Shown piece by piece: positions 33,401-45,181 of a stretch of DNA of 64,000 bases; position 1 is the stretch's first letter; each line of letters opens with the position of its first letter. Position numbers and translations under genes: made by a program. Under the pieces are notes generated by a model, which was not told the origin of the DNA, ran no database searches, and was given only the letters and a program-made list of their open reading frames with translations. The stretch is from Ottelia alismoides (lineage: Eukaryota > Streptophyta > Magnoliopsida > Alismatales > Hydrocharitaceae): positions 372,001 through 436,000 of the forward strand of contig JAZKJV010008261.1 in the NCBI GenBank assembly GCA_037367405.1, given 5' to 3'.

Positions 33401-36398
33401 CCATACAGCGTGTGATCTTTTACCTGACAAATCTGAACACCTGTACAATCTTGATGACACAGAACTCCTTTCGGATTGGTCCATCCCATCCTCTTCGAAA
33501 AAAATCAATGACGAGTCGGACGCGGCTTTGGCTGAATTACCGCACTACATTTGCGATCCGACTCACTTTCCTTCAAGATCAGTGGCTAGCATATCACAGA
33601 ATGATCACCCACCAATAATCACTGAGCCAGACTTAAAAGACCTTCAGCCAGATTTGATTGATGATTTAGATTTGCCTGAGCTGAAACCTCTCCCTCCCAC
33701 CCTGAAGTATGCATTTCTCAACGGACCAAAAGATAAATTCCCTGTGATCATTAGCTCATCATTAACCTCGGATCAAGAATCTAAGCTTCTAAAAGTCCTT
33801 GAGCGAAATCGAAAAGCCATCGGTTGGACTGTGTCGGATCTCGTCGGAATCAACCATGCTCTCTGCTCGCACCAAATTTATGTTGAGGATAATGCAAGGC
33901 CTTCCCGTGAATTTCAGATAAGATTAAACCCCAATCTTCGGGAAGTGGTTAAGAAAGAGATAGAGAAATGGTGCAAAGCAGGTTTCATATACCCCATTTC
34001 TGACTCCAAGTGGGTGGCCCCCCTTCATGTCGTCCCGAAGAAGTCGGGAATCCAGATGGTCACCAACGAGGAGGGGTTTGAGATCGCGACCCGAGTACCC
34101 ACGTCGTGGCGTGTCTGTATCGATTACAGGCGCCTGAATGCCGCGACCAAGAAAGATTACTTTCCACTGCCATTTATTGATCAAATCTTGGAGAGACTTG
34201 CAGGGAAAGCATTCTTCTGTTTTCTTGATGGGTACTCTGGCTACAATCAGGTAGCTATTGCTCCCGAGGATCAGGAAAAAACCACATTTACATGTCCCTT
34301 CGGTACTTACGCTTTCAAGCGCATGCCATTTGGGCTTTGTAATGCCCCGGGCACATTTCAGCGGTGCATGATTGCCGTATTTGCCGAGATGGTGGGTGAT
34401 TTCCTGGAAGTGTTCATGGATGACTTCTCGGTCCATGGTGATTCATTTGATACATGTTTAGCGCACTTGGATCGAGTCCTTCAAAGATGCAGGGAGGTTA
34501 ATTTGGTACTCTCATGGGAGAAAAGTCACTTTATGGTGACTGAGGGTATCGTGTTGGGGCATGTCATCTCCAGAAAGGGAATGGAGTTCGACCCTGCTAA
34601 GGTGGATGTGATCAAGAAACTTGAGCCACCAACCAACGTCAAGTCAGTGCTGTCCTTTCTAGGGCATGTTGGATTTTATCGAAGGTTTATCCCTGATTTT
34701 TCAAAGATCGCCCGCCCACTGACTGAGCTCTTAGAAAAAGACACCGAGTTTATTGTAAATCACAAGTGTCTTGAGGCCTTCGAGCTCCTGAAAAAGAAAA
34801 TATGTGAATCGCCGATATTACAAGCTCCTGACTGGTCTCTTCCCTTTGAGATCATGACTGATGCATCGGATTTTGCGGTCGGAGCTGTGCTTGGACAAAG
34901 ACGGGATGGAATCCCTTATGTGATTCACTACGCGAGCAAAGTATTGGATCCTGCACAGAAAAATTATACAGTGACTGAAAAGGAAATGCTCGCGGTTGTT
35001 TGGGCCCTTGAAAAATTCAGATCATATATATTGGGCTCCAAGGTGACAATTTTCACGGATCATACGGCAATTAGATACCTCATGGATAAGAAAGATGCCA
35101 AGGCACGACTTTTGAGGTGGATTTTGTTAATCCAGGAATTTAATTTGGAGATCAAAGATAAACCTGGAATAAAGAATGTTGTTGCTGATCACCTTTCCCG
35201 AATTGAGAAAAATGATTATCCTGATACTGGACCTATTAAGGAGACTTTTCCAGACGAATCTGTTTGCACTATTGATTCAACCCCATGGTATTCCAACATC
35301 GTGAACTATCTTGTCTCCAAGAAGGTTCCCTCTGGTTGGACAAAGAAAATGATTGAAAAACTAAAGTCGGATTCAAGAAAATACCATTGGGACGATCCTT
35401 TCCTTTTCTATGAAGGAGCGGATTGTGTCTGGAGAAGATGTATTCCTCAGGAAGAATACCAGAGTGTCCTCACATATTGTCACACTCTCGAGGCTGGAGG
35501 GCACCATTCGGGAAAGAGAACCGCACACAAGGTACTCCAATGTGGATTTTACTGGCAAACCTTATTTCGTGATGCTAATGATTTTGTATGGTCTTGCCCG
35601 ATTTGTCAAAGGATGGGAGGGACCGTTGGATATAGAGACGAAATGCCCATGCAACCAATGATTTTCTGTGATGTTTTTGATGCATGGGGGATTGATTTTA
35701 TGGGTCCCTTTCCCAATAGCAATGGATTTAAGTACATCTTGTTAGCGGTTGATTATTTGTCTAGATGGGTAGAGGCTATTCCAACCCGAACCGCAGACAG
35801 CAAAACCGTCTTTAAGTTTATCAAGGATAATATCATTGCAAGGTTCGGGATACCAAAAGTTTTGATTTCTGATGGAGGTAGCCACTTTGTGAACAGGGAA
35901 ATGAGATCTTTGGCAAAGGAGTACAAATTTGAATATAGAATAGCCAACCCTTATCATCCACAATCTAATGGCATGGCAGAAGTTTCTAATAGAGAAGTGA
36001 AGAGTATACTTCAAAAGTTGGTTCGTCCAGATAGAAAGGATTGGTCAAAACTGTTGGATCAAGTTCTCTGGGCCTATAGGACAGCTTATAAAACACCACT
36101 CGGCACTTCACCTTTTAGGATGATCTATGGCAAACCATGCCATCTTCCGGCAGAACTGATTCACAAATCTGAATGGGCAATCAAAAAGTTGAACTGGAGT
36201 TGTCACCTTGGGAAATTATGTGGAGACCTAAATCTGAATGAGCTAATTGAAATCCGAAACCGAGCATATGACAACAGTGTGATTTATAAGGACAAGGTCA
36301 AGAAATGGCATGATAAACACATTCGAAATAAAACCTTTGTCCCTGGGCAGAAAGTATGGTTGTTTAATGCTCGATTAAAGATTTTTCATGGGAACTGA
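30471..36398 (+). pseudogene. Ath1 unit A gag-pol polyprotein
   Basis: Gag starts at 30471 (MENCGNPFLTTTN). Gag and pol share one frame. Stops at 31209 (TAG), 31671 (TAA) and 31968 (TAA) break gag; unit B has sense codons at all three. From 32034 the frame is open for 1,454 codons. In order: gag core (HFINQLPQFHGNSNEEPYEFL), protease LLDNGSSINLLP near 32920-32955, RT (CIDYRRLN near 34116; FLDGYSGYNQ; FMDD near 34415), RNase H (MTDASDFAVGAVLG; FTDH), integrase zinc finger (HH near 35500; CPICQ near 35594), and the DDE core (AWGIDFMGP; LISDGGSHF; HPQSNGMAE). One base appears lost near 36395. The integrase C-terminus continues in another frame at 36434-36550 (VNGQLLKPYI). As it stands it gives no full polyprotein. 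Confidence 0.93.
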
Positions 36399-36654
36399 AA
36401 TCGAAATGGACGGGTCCCTATGTTGTCATCGATGTGCATACCAATGGAAGTGTGGACATTGCAGAACTCAAAGATGACGCACAACCTTTCTCAGTGAATG
36501 GACAATTACTGAAGCCATACATAGAATCATCCAAAGAACATACAGTGCAAGTTGATGTCATCTATTTCACACAGAGCAAGGACATTGACGATATATCAGA
36601 TCAGACCCACCCTCACTCCCGACCACATCGATCCCCTTGTACAACTTCTTCCTC

Positions 36655-36910
36655 TACTTAGGCCAAGGCCTAAGTATAGGGGGGAACCGATGCCATCTGT
36701 ATATTCCATTTCCCATATCATACTCTTCCAGATCGACTCGCTTCCACCCTTCTTCTATACTTAAGCTGACCAGAGCCTAAGTATAGGGGGAACCGCCACC
36801 CACCTATATATACCCTCCTCATTCACATACCCTGACCGCTTCATTTCTTTTTCTTTTCTTTTCCGCTCTTCTTCTATACTTAGACTATTCACAGTCTAGG
36901 TATAGGGGGG
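36655..36910 (+). repeat. Three hairpin plus purine-tract modules downstream of Ath1 pol
   Basis: Each module is an inverted repeat around (T)ATACTTA...TAAGTATA followed at once by GGGGG(G). Module 1 is 36655-36676 (TACTTAGGCC / GGCCTAAGTA, 2-nt loop). Module 2 is 36756-36785 (12-bp arms, one mismatch). Module 3 is 36875-36904 (12-bp arms, one mismatch). A weaker relative lies at about 36948-37018. The real 3' purine tract before LTR2 (TTAAGTATAGGGGGA, 38291-38305) has the same core. They look like duplicated polypurine tracts. Confidence 0.85.
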
Positions 36911-38293
36911 CGATTTTGTAAATCTTGTTCTTTATCACTCTCTTACGCTTAGCCTGAGCTATGTCTTCTTTACGCTTCTTGTGCTCTGAGGACACAGCAC
37001 TCGCTAAGTATATGGGGTCTGTATATATACTTTGTATATATTTTAGCCATACCTCGTACTTGCGTGTAAGTCTATATGTATTTACAGGGTCGGTAATTTT
37101 TCTTAAAAATTGAAAAAAAATGTTTTGCCATTAACACCGAATGTACCCAAAAATTTTTGAAAAAATGGCTTCTTTTCATAAAAAAAAATCAAATCACAAA
37201 TAAAAAAAAGGTGTATCTGCATTTCACACACTCGTATTTCATCAAGCATCGCATTTGCATATGTGAAAAGTCTTTGGGTTCTGAACCGAGTTATGAGCCG
37301 AAATCGAGAGTGGTCTGGACTTAACCTTAATCCACCTAATTTTCAGAGGAACTTCACCGAGAAATAGGATTTTAGAGTCTTCAGGTCTTTGACTTAATTC
37401 TTTGAGTTCCACATGACAATGTACATCGTTTGACTCTTAGTGTCTAACCTGGTCTCTTCATTCTGGGTACAACTCTGGAATAAGGAATTAATTTGTACTC
37501 TCGCGCTATGCACTTAGCTCAACTCAGACGGGATGTTGGAAGACTGTGTGAGTTTCTTTTCTGGTAGCGTGGAAATCTAAAGACCGGAGTACGGGTTGAA
37601 ATAAAGCTTCGGAAAAGGGATGGACGGCTGGGCATAATTTTTTCTAAGACCCCAAAAAATGTACGGAAACAAAAGATTCTATATCCGTAGGGGCACAACA
37701 AGATCCAAGCAGAACCACCAAAAATTCCAAATACAAAGAAGCAACTACCAAATAAAATCTGACCAAAAAGGTCCAAGCTTCCAGAAACCTGCAGATCTTG
37801 GTGGAGACTCGGCTACACTGGCCATCTTCACAAGGAGAGGTGACTACACTGGCCACCCTCCAGTTCTTTTCTCATTCTTCTATCTTCTCCCCCCAATTCG
37901 ATTGTGAACACAGCGCGACAGACCTTAGAAGGAAATACCTGACTCCCCGAGGACGAGTTATTGGAGAGGAGGCTTGCGCGGTAGTCCGGCATTCTGGGTG
38001 GGAAGAGCTAAAATATTTCACACACAAGAGTCGGTTATTCAATGTTCAAAGAGTAAACTTTGGGAAGATGATTGATCTAAGATGACTTCTGAGCCGAAAC
38101 TGTAGCAATGATGTGTAGAACTTGAGGGCTGTTGATTTTAAAATTCTAAGTCTCACAGAAGTTCCGACACACAAATAATCCAAAGGTTGAGTTTAGGTTC
38201 ACTTTCACCTTCAGCTCATGGTCTTGGTATGGAACCCAATCTCATTTCACCTCATGGCATTTCTTTTTGATGCTCAGGGACGAGCATGGTTTA
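36911..38293 (+). other. Non-coding 3' region of Ath1 unit A
   Basis: About 1.4 kb between pol and LTR2 with no envelope-like or other protein that I can recognise. It has A-rich tracts near 37,080-37,215. It ends with the purine tract directly before LTR2. Confidence 0.7.
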
Positions 38294-38305
38294 AGTATAG
38301 GGGGA

Positions 38306-41300
38306 TGATGAATCTCGTATTCATCACTCTAAATCTCATTTATTAAACTCAAATCCCTAAAAATCAACAGCATTCTTGCATCTATTTTGCATAATTAGCA
38401 TTCATGCATATTTCCATAAGAATGGCATTTTAGCACAAAAATCTGCATAAAATAAGAAGCCAAAAATCCAAGCTAAAATGACCTGTAAATAAGCCTAACT
38501 TCCCGGATTTTTAACACATTCATGCTAACTCCGAATAACTCAAAACCACTTCCACTGTGTACATATCACTAACAAGAATAAAAGAAAAATACAAAAAATA
38601 ACTAACCCAAATAAGTGGACCAAAAACCCAAACCCTAATTTCAGGATTTTCGGACTAAAAGCCACATATCTTCTCCATCCAGCGTCCGATTTAATCCTAC
38701 TCACTTTTGAACTAATGTGCATTCAATAACCTTCAAAACAAGACCAAGTTCAAGTGAATCGGAGCTCATATGTGAAAGTTGGTTTTTGGGCCTCTTTTGT
38801 ACAGTGTATATTTTCGCGGTTTTTGACCTTGTATTTTATGTATATATTTTCTTAACCAATAAAAATCAAAAAAAATTAGAATTAGGTGTCTTTTATTTAT
38901 CTTTGATCTTTCCATATTTTTCCGGATTTTTATCTTGTTTAAAAATGACAAAAAAATTATAAAACCCAAAAATCAAGGTATTCTATGTACATAGGATACC
39001 CCAAAAATTCACTTTGTACAAATGATCGATTTTGATTTTGATGTCTTAATGAAAGTTGTAGATCTCATCGAGACGAGCAACTTTCGTGAAGAAACTTTTT
39101 CGATCCGAGGTCGTTTACTATTTTTTATCGAATTTACAAAATCTTTTAGTCTCGAATTTTCTGGTGCTGACACGTGGCAGCACCTGGTGCCGCCACGTGT
39201 CAGTCATTTTTGGCACTAATATATATTCGTTTTAATTAAAATAAAATAAAAGACCGAGCACGTGCAGCGCACGTGCCTCTCCTGCACGCGCACTGCACGT
39301 ACGCCTCCTCCTCTCGCCTTGTGTCGCCACGTGGCGCGACAGGCGCCATCCGATCACGCGCGATCGGACGGCGCCTGCGCGTCGTCTTCCTCGCGCCCTC
39401 TTTCCCAAATTGCCGCCGCCACTATCCCCGCGATTTCGCCACATCTCCCCCAATCTCGCGATCTCCGCCGCATTCCGCCCATCTCCGATCGCCGCCTCTC
39501 CTCCCGCGATTCTCGCCAATCAGATCGCCAATCAAACCCTCTTCGATTCCATCCCCGATTCACCTTCCTTCGCCGGCGTAACCCCTTCTCCTATTTAACC
39601 TCCGCCGCCATCTCGTTGCACCTCATCCGCCGATTACATCGCAAGGGTCACCGCGGCGGTGACAGCGCTCCATCGACTTCTTCGAGCGGCGAGATCCGAG
39701 GTCGTGTACCTCGTCGCAGCCTACGACGAGGTCTTCTCCGCCGCGTCTGCTGCAGCTCCGGCCGCCCAATGCCGTCGAGCCTCTTCAGGTATTCTCTCTC
39801 TCTCTCTACCTCTCTTCCTCTCTCTCTCTTCCGCTCTCGCTTTCTCTTTCGCCGAATACGCCTCGCCACCACTGCCCGACAACCGCGCCATCAGCCGCCA
39901 CCACCGACTCCTCCGTCGCCGCTGCTGCGCCCTCGACGCCCCACGGCCGTGTGTCGGCCACCACCGCCTGCTCCGCCCTTCCCCGATCGTCGATGCCGCT
40001 CCAACGCCACCGCCTTCATCAGCCCGAGGCCCCCCCAGCTCCGCCTCGACGACTCCACCGCAGCACCAGGACCGTTCTTCTCCGACGACCACCTTCGCGC
40101 CGCCGCAACCGCCCTCTAGGCCGTGTGTCGGCCAGAGGGAGGTCGACGTCATCATCACCTCCGCTGCTCCGGCCAACTGCAGCCTCACCTCAGCCGGCCT
40201 TCTCCATCGCCTTGGCCGGCTGGCCTCGGCCGCACCCTCCGCTACTCCGCCAGGTCCACCAAGCCGCGCGGCCGGGCGCTTAGACCCGAGGTCCTCCCAC
40301 GTGCGTGGCACGTGCGGAGGAAACGCCCTCTGCACGCCATCCAGGGGTCACGTGATCTGCACGTGACCCGCTGGGTTATTTACGGAAGACCCCCTGGATT
40401 TCCACTGATTCACGCAGCAGCCCAGCCATTTCAAGGGCACGTGCGCAGCACGTGCCCCTTGGATATTTTGCAGTAGAGCCCCCCAGATTCTCGGTATTTA
40501 CACAACCCCCCAGTTGCATTTTCTATTTATTTATTTATATTATATTTGCATTTGTACCCCTGTGTTCCCCCTTAGTTTTGAACCTTCTCTCTACATTATT
40601 TTATTAATCCAAAAAATAGCATGATGTTGGTTAATTAATTCTCTACGCTTTGACTTGTTGTGGGTATTTTTGTGACGGACGGTAAATTAATAAATAATTA
40701 TTTTGCAGAGATTTGCATATTTTACCCATTTCTTGCTCTGAAATTCATAATTGATTAACCATTGCTCTAAAAATTCCGAAAAATCACATACTGTAGAGTT
40801 AATTATTCTTAATATTGTGTCCAAAAAGATTTGCATTTGCATGCATATTTTATCCTGTAAAAATCATTTTGCATCTTTTAGTATTTAATTTTTAATAGGT
40901 ATTAAACCCCACATTTTCGAGGTTTAGGATTTTTTTGAGATCCGTCACCTAGTGATAGGTCTCAGATAATTTTGATCCTTGAAAATAAGTAGGTTTGCTA
41001 TTTATTAAAATTAAATATTAAAAATCATTTTGTTTGCATTTAAAAATCCATAAAAAATTCAAATTGCATCCAAAAATTCCAAAAAAAATTATTGTGTACT
41101 TATTTCATCGTCATTTACATAGTGGCCAAGTTTCGTATTTTTCAGACATTGTTTGGACGTAATTTACATTTTAGTCCCTAAAATAAGGCCAAATTTGCAT
41201 TTTGCATCCTTTATTGCATTTAAAATTCCAAAAAAAGACCGCCTCAAAAACCGAACACGAGCTTTGATAGACTTAATTCTAGGTTGTTCCTTTGCCTCCT

Positions 41301-41463
41301 TGTGATCGACCTTGGCACTTGCCCAAGTAAAATAAACATAAAACCACGAGATTAAAAATTAAATAATTTATTTGTGGTATTTTCTTGATCGTTTCCGATT
41401 GCCGCCTACAACGCACAACCCGATAAAAACACATTCTTAAAACCGGCATTTTCGGAATCGTCA
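38306..41463 (+). repeat. LTR2 of Ath1 (3,158 bp), shared by both units
   Basis: TGATGAATCTCG...GGAATCGTCA, preceded by the unit A purine tract and followed by the unit B primer site. It therefore serves as 3' LTR of unit A and 5' LTR of unit B. It keeps all features of LTR1, including the CACGTG pairs and TATA-like site (39589-39598). Differences from LTR1 are scattered substitutions and small indels. Confidence 0.93.
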
Positions 41464-41465
41464 GA

Positions 41466-41483
41466 TGGCGTCGTTGCCGGGGA
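41466..41483 (+). other. Primer-binding site of Ath1 unit B
   Basis: TGGCGTCGTTGCCGGGGA, 18 bases, with one more G than the unit A copy. The leader 41484-42622 parallels 29371-30470, with a 30-40 bp insertion near 41600. Confidence 0.88.
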
Positions 41484-42622
41484 GGCAAACGGCTTAGATT
41501 TTTGTCTGAAAATTTTTGTTCGGTTTTCCGCATTCGGGTAGTCTGACCCCCGAATTTTTCATTGTAAATTCAATTTTTTTTCTGCAATTTATTTTCAGCA
41601 TTTATTTTTCATATTATTTTGAGTCACTCTCTTACATTTTCTCTCTTATTTTTTTGCGAGGTACCTTGTACGTGGAGAGGTTTTCAATAACCGACGCAAC
41701 TTCACCAAAAACTGCAATTAATTTAAGATCGAGTCGAGTCGTGAGAGAGCGTAGAGTCTAGGTTTTTAATTCTTGCATTTTTTTTTAAATTTTTGTAATT
41801 TTACAGCGGTGTCCGTTTGGACTCTCGCGTGTGTAAAAAGACCTCTGACTTTATTCTGTGGTGTGTCGTGGCCTGTTTCACTCTCCGGCGAGGGTGGGGC
41901 CCGACTTGAGTGGCGAATAGGATAGACCTGCACATACGACTCTCAGAGCATTTATATTTTTGCTTGTGCTCGTAGGATCTTAAGCCACACTGCACTTTAA
42001 TTGAGACACACATAGATCGTTCAACTTAGCCAAATTTAAATCAATTCTTCCCGCTAATAGAACTTTCTGCTTAGGTGCGGTTTTTCCATCGGTTTGCACA
42101 TCATATAGAATAATTTTTAAATTCTGTCTAGCATCCCACATGGAGATTGCGAGGATTCACTGTAAGTCTTCTAACTGAGCATTCATCATAGTTTTCCGCG
42201 TGCATCGGCTTTTTCCGAATTCCTCTCTCTTGTTTTATAACATAACTTTAAAGGAAATTGGGACTGGACGGTAGACGTGTATTTGTGCTCATCTAATTTT
42301 TCAGTGATCACCTCATTAAAATCGGGACTGCTAAATATATCTGATCTCAAATAACCCATAAAATCAAGAATTATTGCGGGAGAGTAACCCCGACCTTGGA
42401 TGTTCTATTTTTCTCAGTTTGCGAGAGACGACACTTAAGACTAGAGCCCAAATCCGAAATTTCATCTCGCTAACAAGATTGTCTTTTTACCATTTAAATT
42501 TGACAAGAAAATTGGTCGAACTCTTACGACCTTCACGGTGTGAGTTGGTGAAAAAGAATTTTGTATTGTGTTTGATTTGATCAACATCCATTCATCTCTT
42601 GATAATCTCTTGAAATTCAAGA

Positions 42623-45181
42623 ATGGAAAATTGTGGTAACCCCTTTCTGACTACCACAAACTTTCCAGTCTCAAATGATCTGAACCACTCTTACTCAGAA
42701 CCACCTTGGGTTCAGGAACACCTTCCCCTGGACTTTTCATCTTATAATTCTCTTCAAACTATTGACTCCTATTTTTCACAATCTGAAGGTGAAAAGAAGA
42801 CTTCACAAAAAATGCCTCCAAAGAAGAACAATTCTGAAGATGACCAAAATGAAGATCCGATGCAAATGATTCTCGCAAGACTGACTGCATCTGAGCAGCA
42901 GCAAAATTTGATGAGGGAACAATGGGAAAGAATGCATGCAGAGGAAGAACCACCAATGGACGCTGCATATAATCCCGGGCAATATAGGGTCATAAATTAC
43001 TTGCAGCCACCTCAACCTGAGGTTCACCATGAACTGAAGCCACACTTCATAAATCAATTACCACAATTTCATGGTAATTCGAATGAAGAGCCCTATGAAT
43101 TCCTGCGTGATTTGGAGCTAATCTGTTCTAATCAGAGGCACCCACAAGTCAGCCAAGACTATATCCGTCTCACTGCATTACCTTTCGCCTTGAAGGGTAA
43201 GGCAGATTACTGGGTGAAAAATTTGGGAGTGACGGTGACCACCTATGATAGGTTCAAGAAACTCTTCTTAAAAAAATTCTACCCATTGAGTCGAACCAAT
43301 CAAATGAGGACTCGCATCACTAGCTTCTCTCAGATGCCAAATGAACCACTTTGTGATGCATGTGATAGATACAAAGATCTGCTGCAGAAATGTCCCTGCC
43401 ATGACCTAGATAATAACATCCTGGTCCAATCCCTCTATTCTGGCCTTAACCACGGGACTCAGGGTCTTGTCAGCGCTGCCTGTGGAGGAAACTACACATC
43501 CCGAGGAGCTGATACCGTCTGGAAAATACTGGAGCAAATGGCGGAGACTAGCCGTTCACAAATTGCTAGTAGATCTTACACCGATTCACTGAACAACTAT
43601 CAAGCCAAAGGAGGGAAACAAACGGTCGCAGAAATAGCAGAGGACTTGCTGCCCAACATGAACATCATCACAGACAAATTAACAATTGTGGATAAAAGGG
43701 TGAACGACATCGACAACCGACTCTCTCAATTTCCAAAACAAATGGAGGAACTCACTGAGAAGGTGTCTAAGATCGGGATGCCTACTGCTCCTACGGTCCC
43801 AATTTATCATGTGCATCATGTCCAAGAGCAACCAGGCTCTGGACAACCGCAACCATGGACTCAGGACCAATCCTACGTCCAACCTTCCCAGCCGTCACCT
43901 CCTCCAGCTGAGACAGTCATAGAAGCCCCGCCTCTGACTTTCGAGATAAACGGCATCTGGTACACACAGGATAATACCCGACAGGGTAATCTGGGGGACT
44001 GTCAGCAATATCAGCGTCCACCCAACTCCTACAATGCCACTCCACAACACAATCAGCCCTCAAGGCAGCAGCAGCCACACGACCGTCAGAACCGACCTCA
44101 ACAACATCGTCAACAATACCAAGCTCCAAATCAAGCATCTCGATCATCCAAACCTCCAGAAGACTCAATTGATATCCAAAGACAAATGCTGGAGGAAATT
44201 CGCAGCTTCCGGAGTGAACTGTACGATCTACGGGTAGATGTTAATCGTCTATCCCGTTGGAAGGAAGAACAGACAGCCCCTGTCACAGCCATTCCCGCTC
44301 AAGTTCAAGCTAACCCCAATAGCTTGAACAAACCTCAATCATCTCAACACAACAATCAGGTATATTACTCAGACTTTTCCACATCTGAACACGAGACCCT
44401 TTCGTTTAACAATATCAATGCCATGTCCCTCAGGAGCGGAAGGACCGTGGTCGTACCTGACCGGGCAAGGGAAGCTGACCAACATGACTCAGAAGATCAA
44501 CCGGAGGATACTTCTGAGGATGAAGACGAAGGACGCCCGAGGATTTCTGCCCAAAGGAAGGGAAAAGCATCTATGGAGAATAAAGAGGATTTTGAACCTC
44601 CAGTTGCTGCGAAAATACCTTTGTCACTATTTCAGCAACATGATGATCCAGAACATTATGATTGTAATAAGAACTCCAAATTCAATAAAGATGCTCTTAT
44701 TTATAATTCTGGATCTCTCTCTCCTGTCTCAAATGCTTCCATTCCTTTTCCCCATGCGCTTAAGAAGGGAAGACAAAAGAAAACTATCCAGAGTGACCCA
44801 GTGATGGAAAAGTTTTGTCAACAAAACATCACCGTAAAAGTGCCCTTTGATCAATATGTGGCCAGTAACCCTGCATTCCAGAAATATCTGAAAATGAAAT
44901 GTACTCCCACCCGGACCCGCACAAAGAAAACAAACCAAATTGTGGAGACTTATGTTCTGACAGTGGCCACTACCAAATGCGTGAGAAACCAGCATTTACC
45001 AAGGAAGAAAAGAGATCTGGGTGCTCATTATGTGGAAAGCCGCATTGGCGGTATCGCATTCGCACGCACACTTCTTGACAATGGTTCTTCCATCAATCTT
45101 CTTCCCTTAGCCTTATATTACCGATTGGAGTTAGGAAACGCCCTCTGCACGCCATCCAGGGGTCACGTGATCTGCACGTGA
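42623..45181 (+). CDS. Ath1 unit B gag-protease ORF fused to LTR sequence
   Basis: 852 codons open from MENCGNPFLTTTN. It contains the gag core (HFINQLPQFHGNSNEEPYEFL, LPFALKGKADYWVKNLGV, LKKFYPLSRTNQMRT, LLQKCPCHDLDNN), a Gln/Pro-rich middle, a Glu/Asp-rich stretch, and the protease up to LLDNGSSINLLPLALYYRLELG. After that, at 45133, it runs into LTR sequence and adds about 14 foreign residues (NALCTPSRGHVICT) before a stop. There is no pol. Unlike unit A it has no internal stop, so it could still make a gag-like particle protein if expressed. Whether it is transcribed cannot be seen. Confidence 0.85.
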   Translation: MENCGNPFLTTTNFPVSNDLNHSYSEPPWVQEHLPLDFSSYNSLQTIDSYFSQSEGEKKTSQKMPPKKNNSEDDQNEDPMQMILARLTASEQQQNLMREQWERMHAEEEPPMDAAYNPGQYRVINYLQPPQPEVHHELKPHFINQLPQFHGNSNEEPYEFLRDLELICSNQRHPQVSQDYIRLTALPFALKGKADYWVKNLGVTVTTYDRFKKLFLKKFYPLSRTNQMRTRITSFSQMPNEPLCDACDRYKDLLQKCPCHDLDNNILVQSLYSGLNHGTQGLVSAACGGNYTSRGADTVWKILEQMAETSRSQIASRSYTDSLNNYQAKGGKQTVAEIAEDLLPNMNIITDKLTIVDKRVNDIDNRLSQFPKQMEELTEKVSKIGMPTAPTVPIYHVHHVQEQPGSGQPQPWTQDQSYVQPSQPSPPPAETVIEAPPLTFEINGIWYTQDNTRQGNLGDCQQYQRPPNSYNATPQHNQPSRQQQPHDRQNRPQQHRQQYQAPNQASRSSKPPEDSIDIQRQMLEEIRSFRSELYDLRVDVNRLSRWKEEQTAPVTAIPAQVQANPNSLNKPQSSQHNNQVYYSDFSTSEHETLSFNNINAMSLRSGRTVVVPDRAREADQHDSEDQPEDTSEDEDEGRPRISAQRKGKASMENKEDFEPPVAAKIPLSLFQQHDDPEHYDCNKNSKFNKDALIYNSGSLSPVSNASIPFPHALKKGRQKKTIQSDPVMEKFCQQNITVKVPFDQYVASNPAFQKYLKMKCTPTRTRTKKTNQIVETYVLTVATTKCVRNQHLPRKKRDLGAHYVESRIGGIAFARTLLDNGSSINLLPLALYYRLELGNALCTPSRGHVICT

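Noticed and set aside
36434..36661. Separate small gene downstream of Athila pol
   Set aside because: It is the integrase C-terminus in a shifted frame (VNGQLLKPYI), not a new gene; no envelope-like ORF is seen either.
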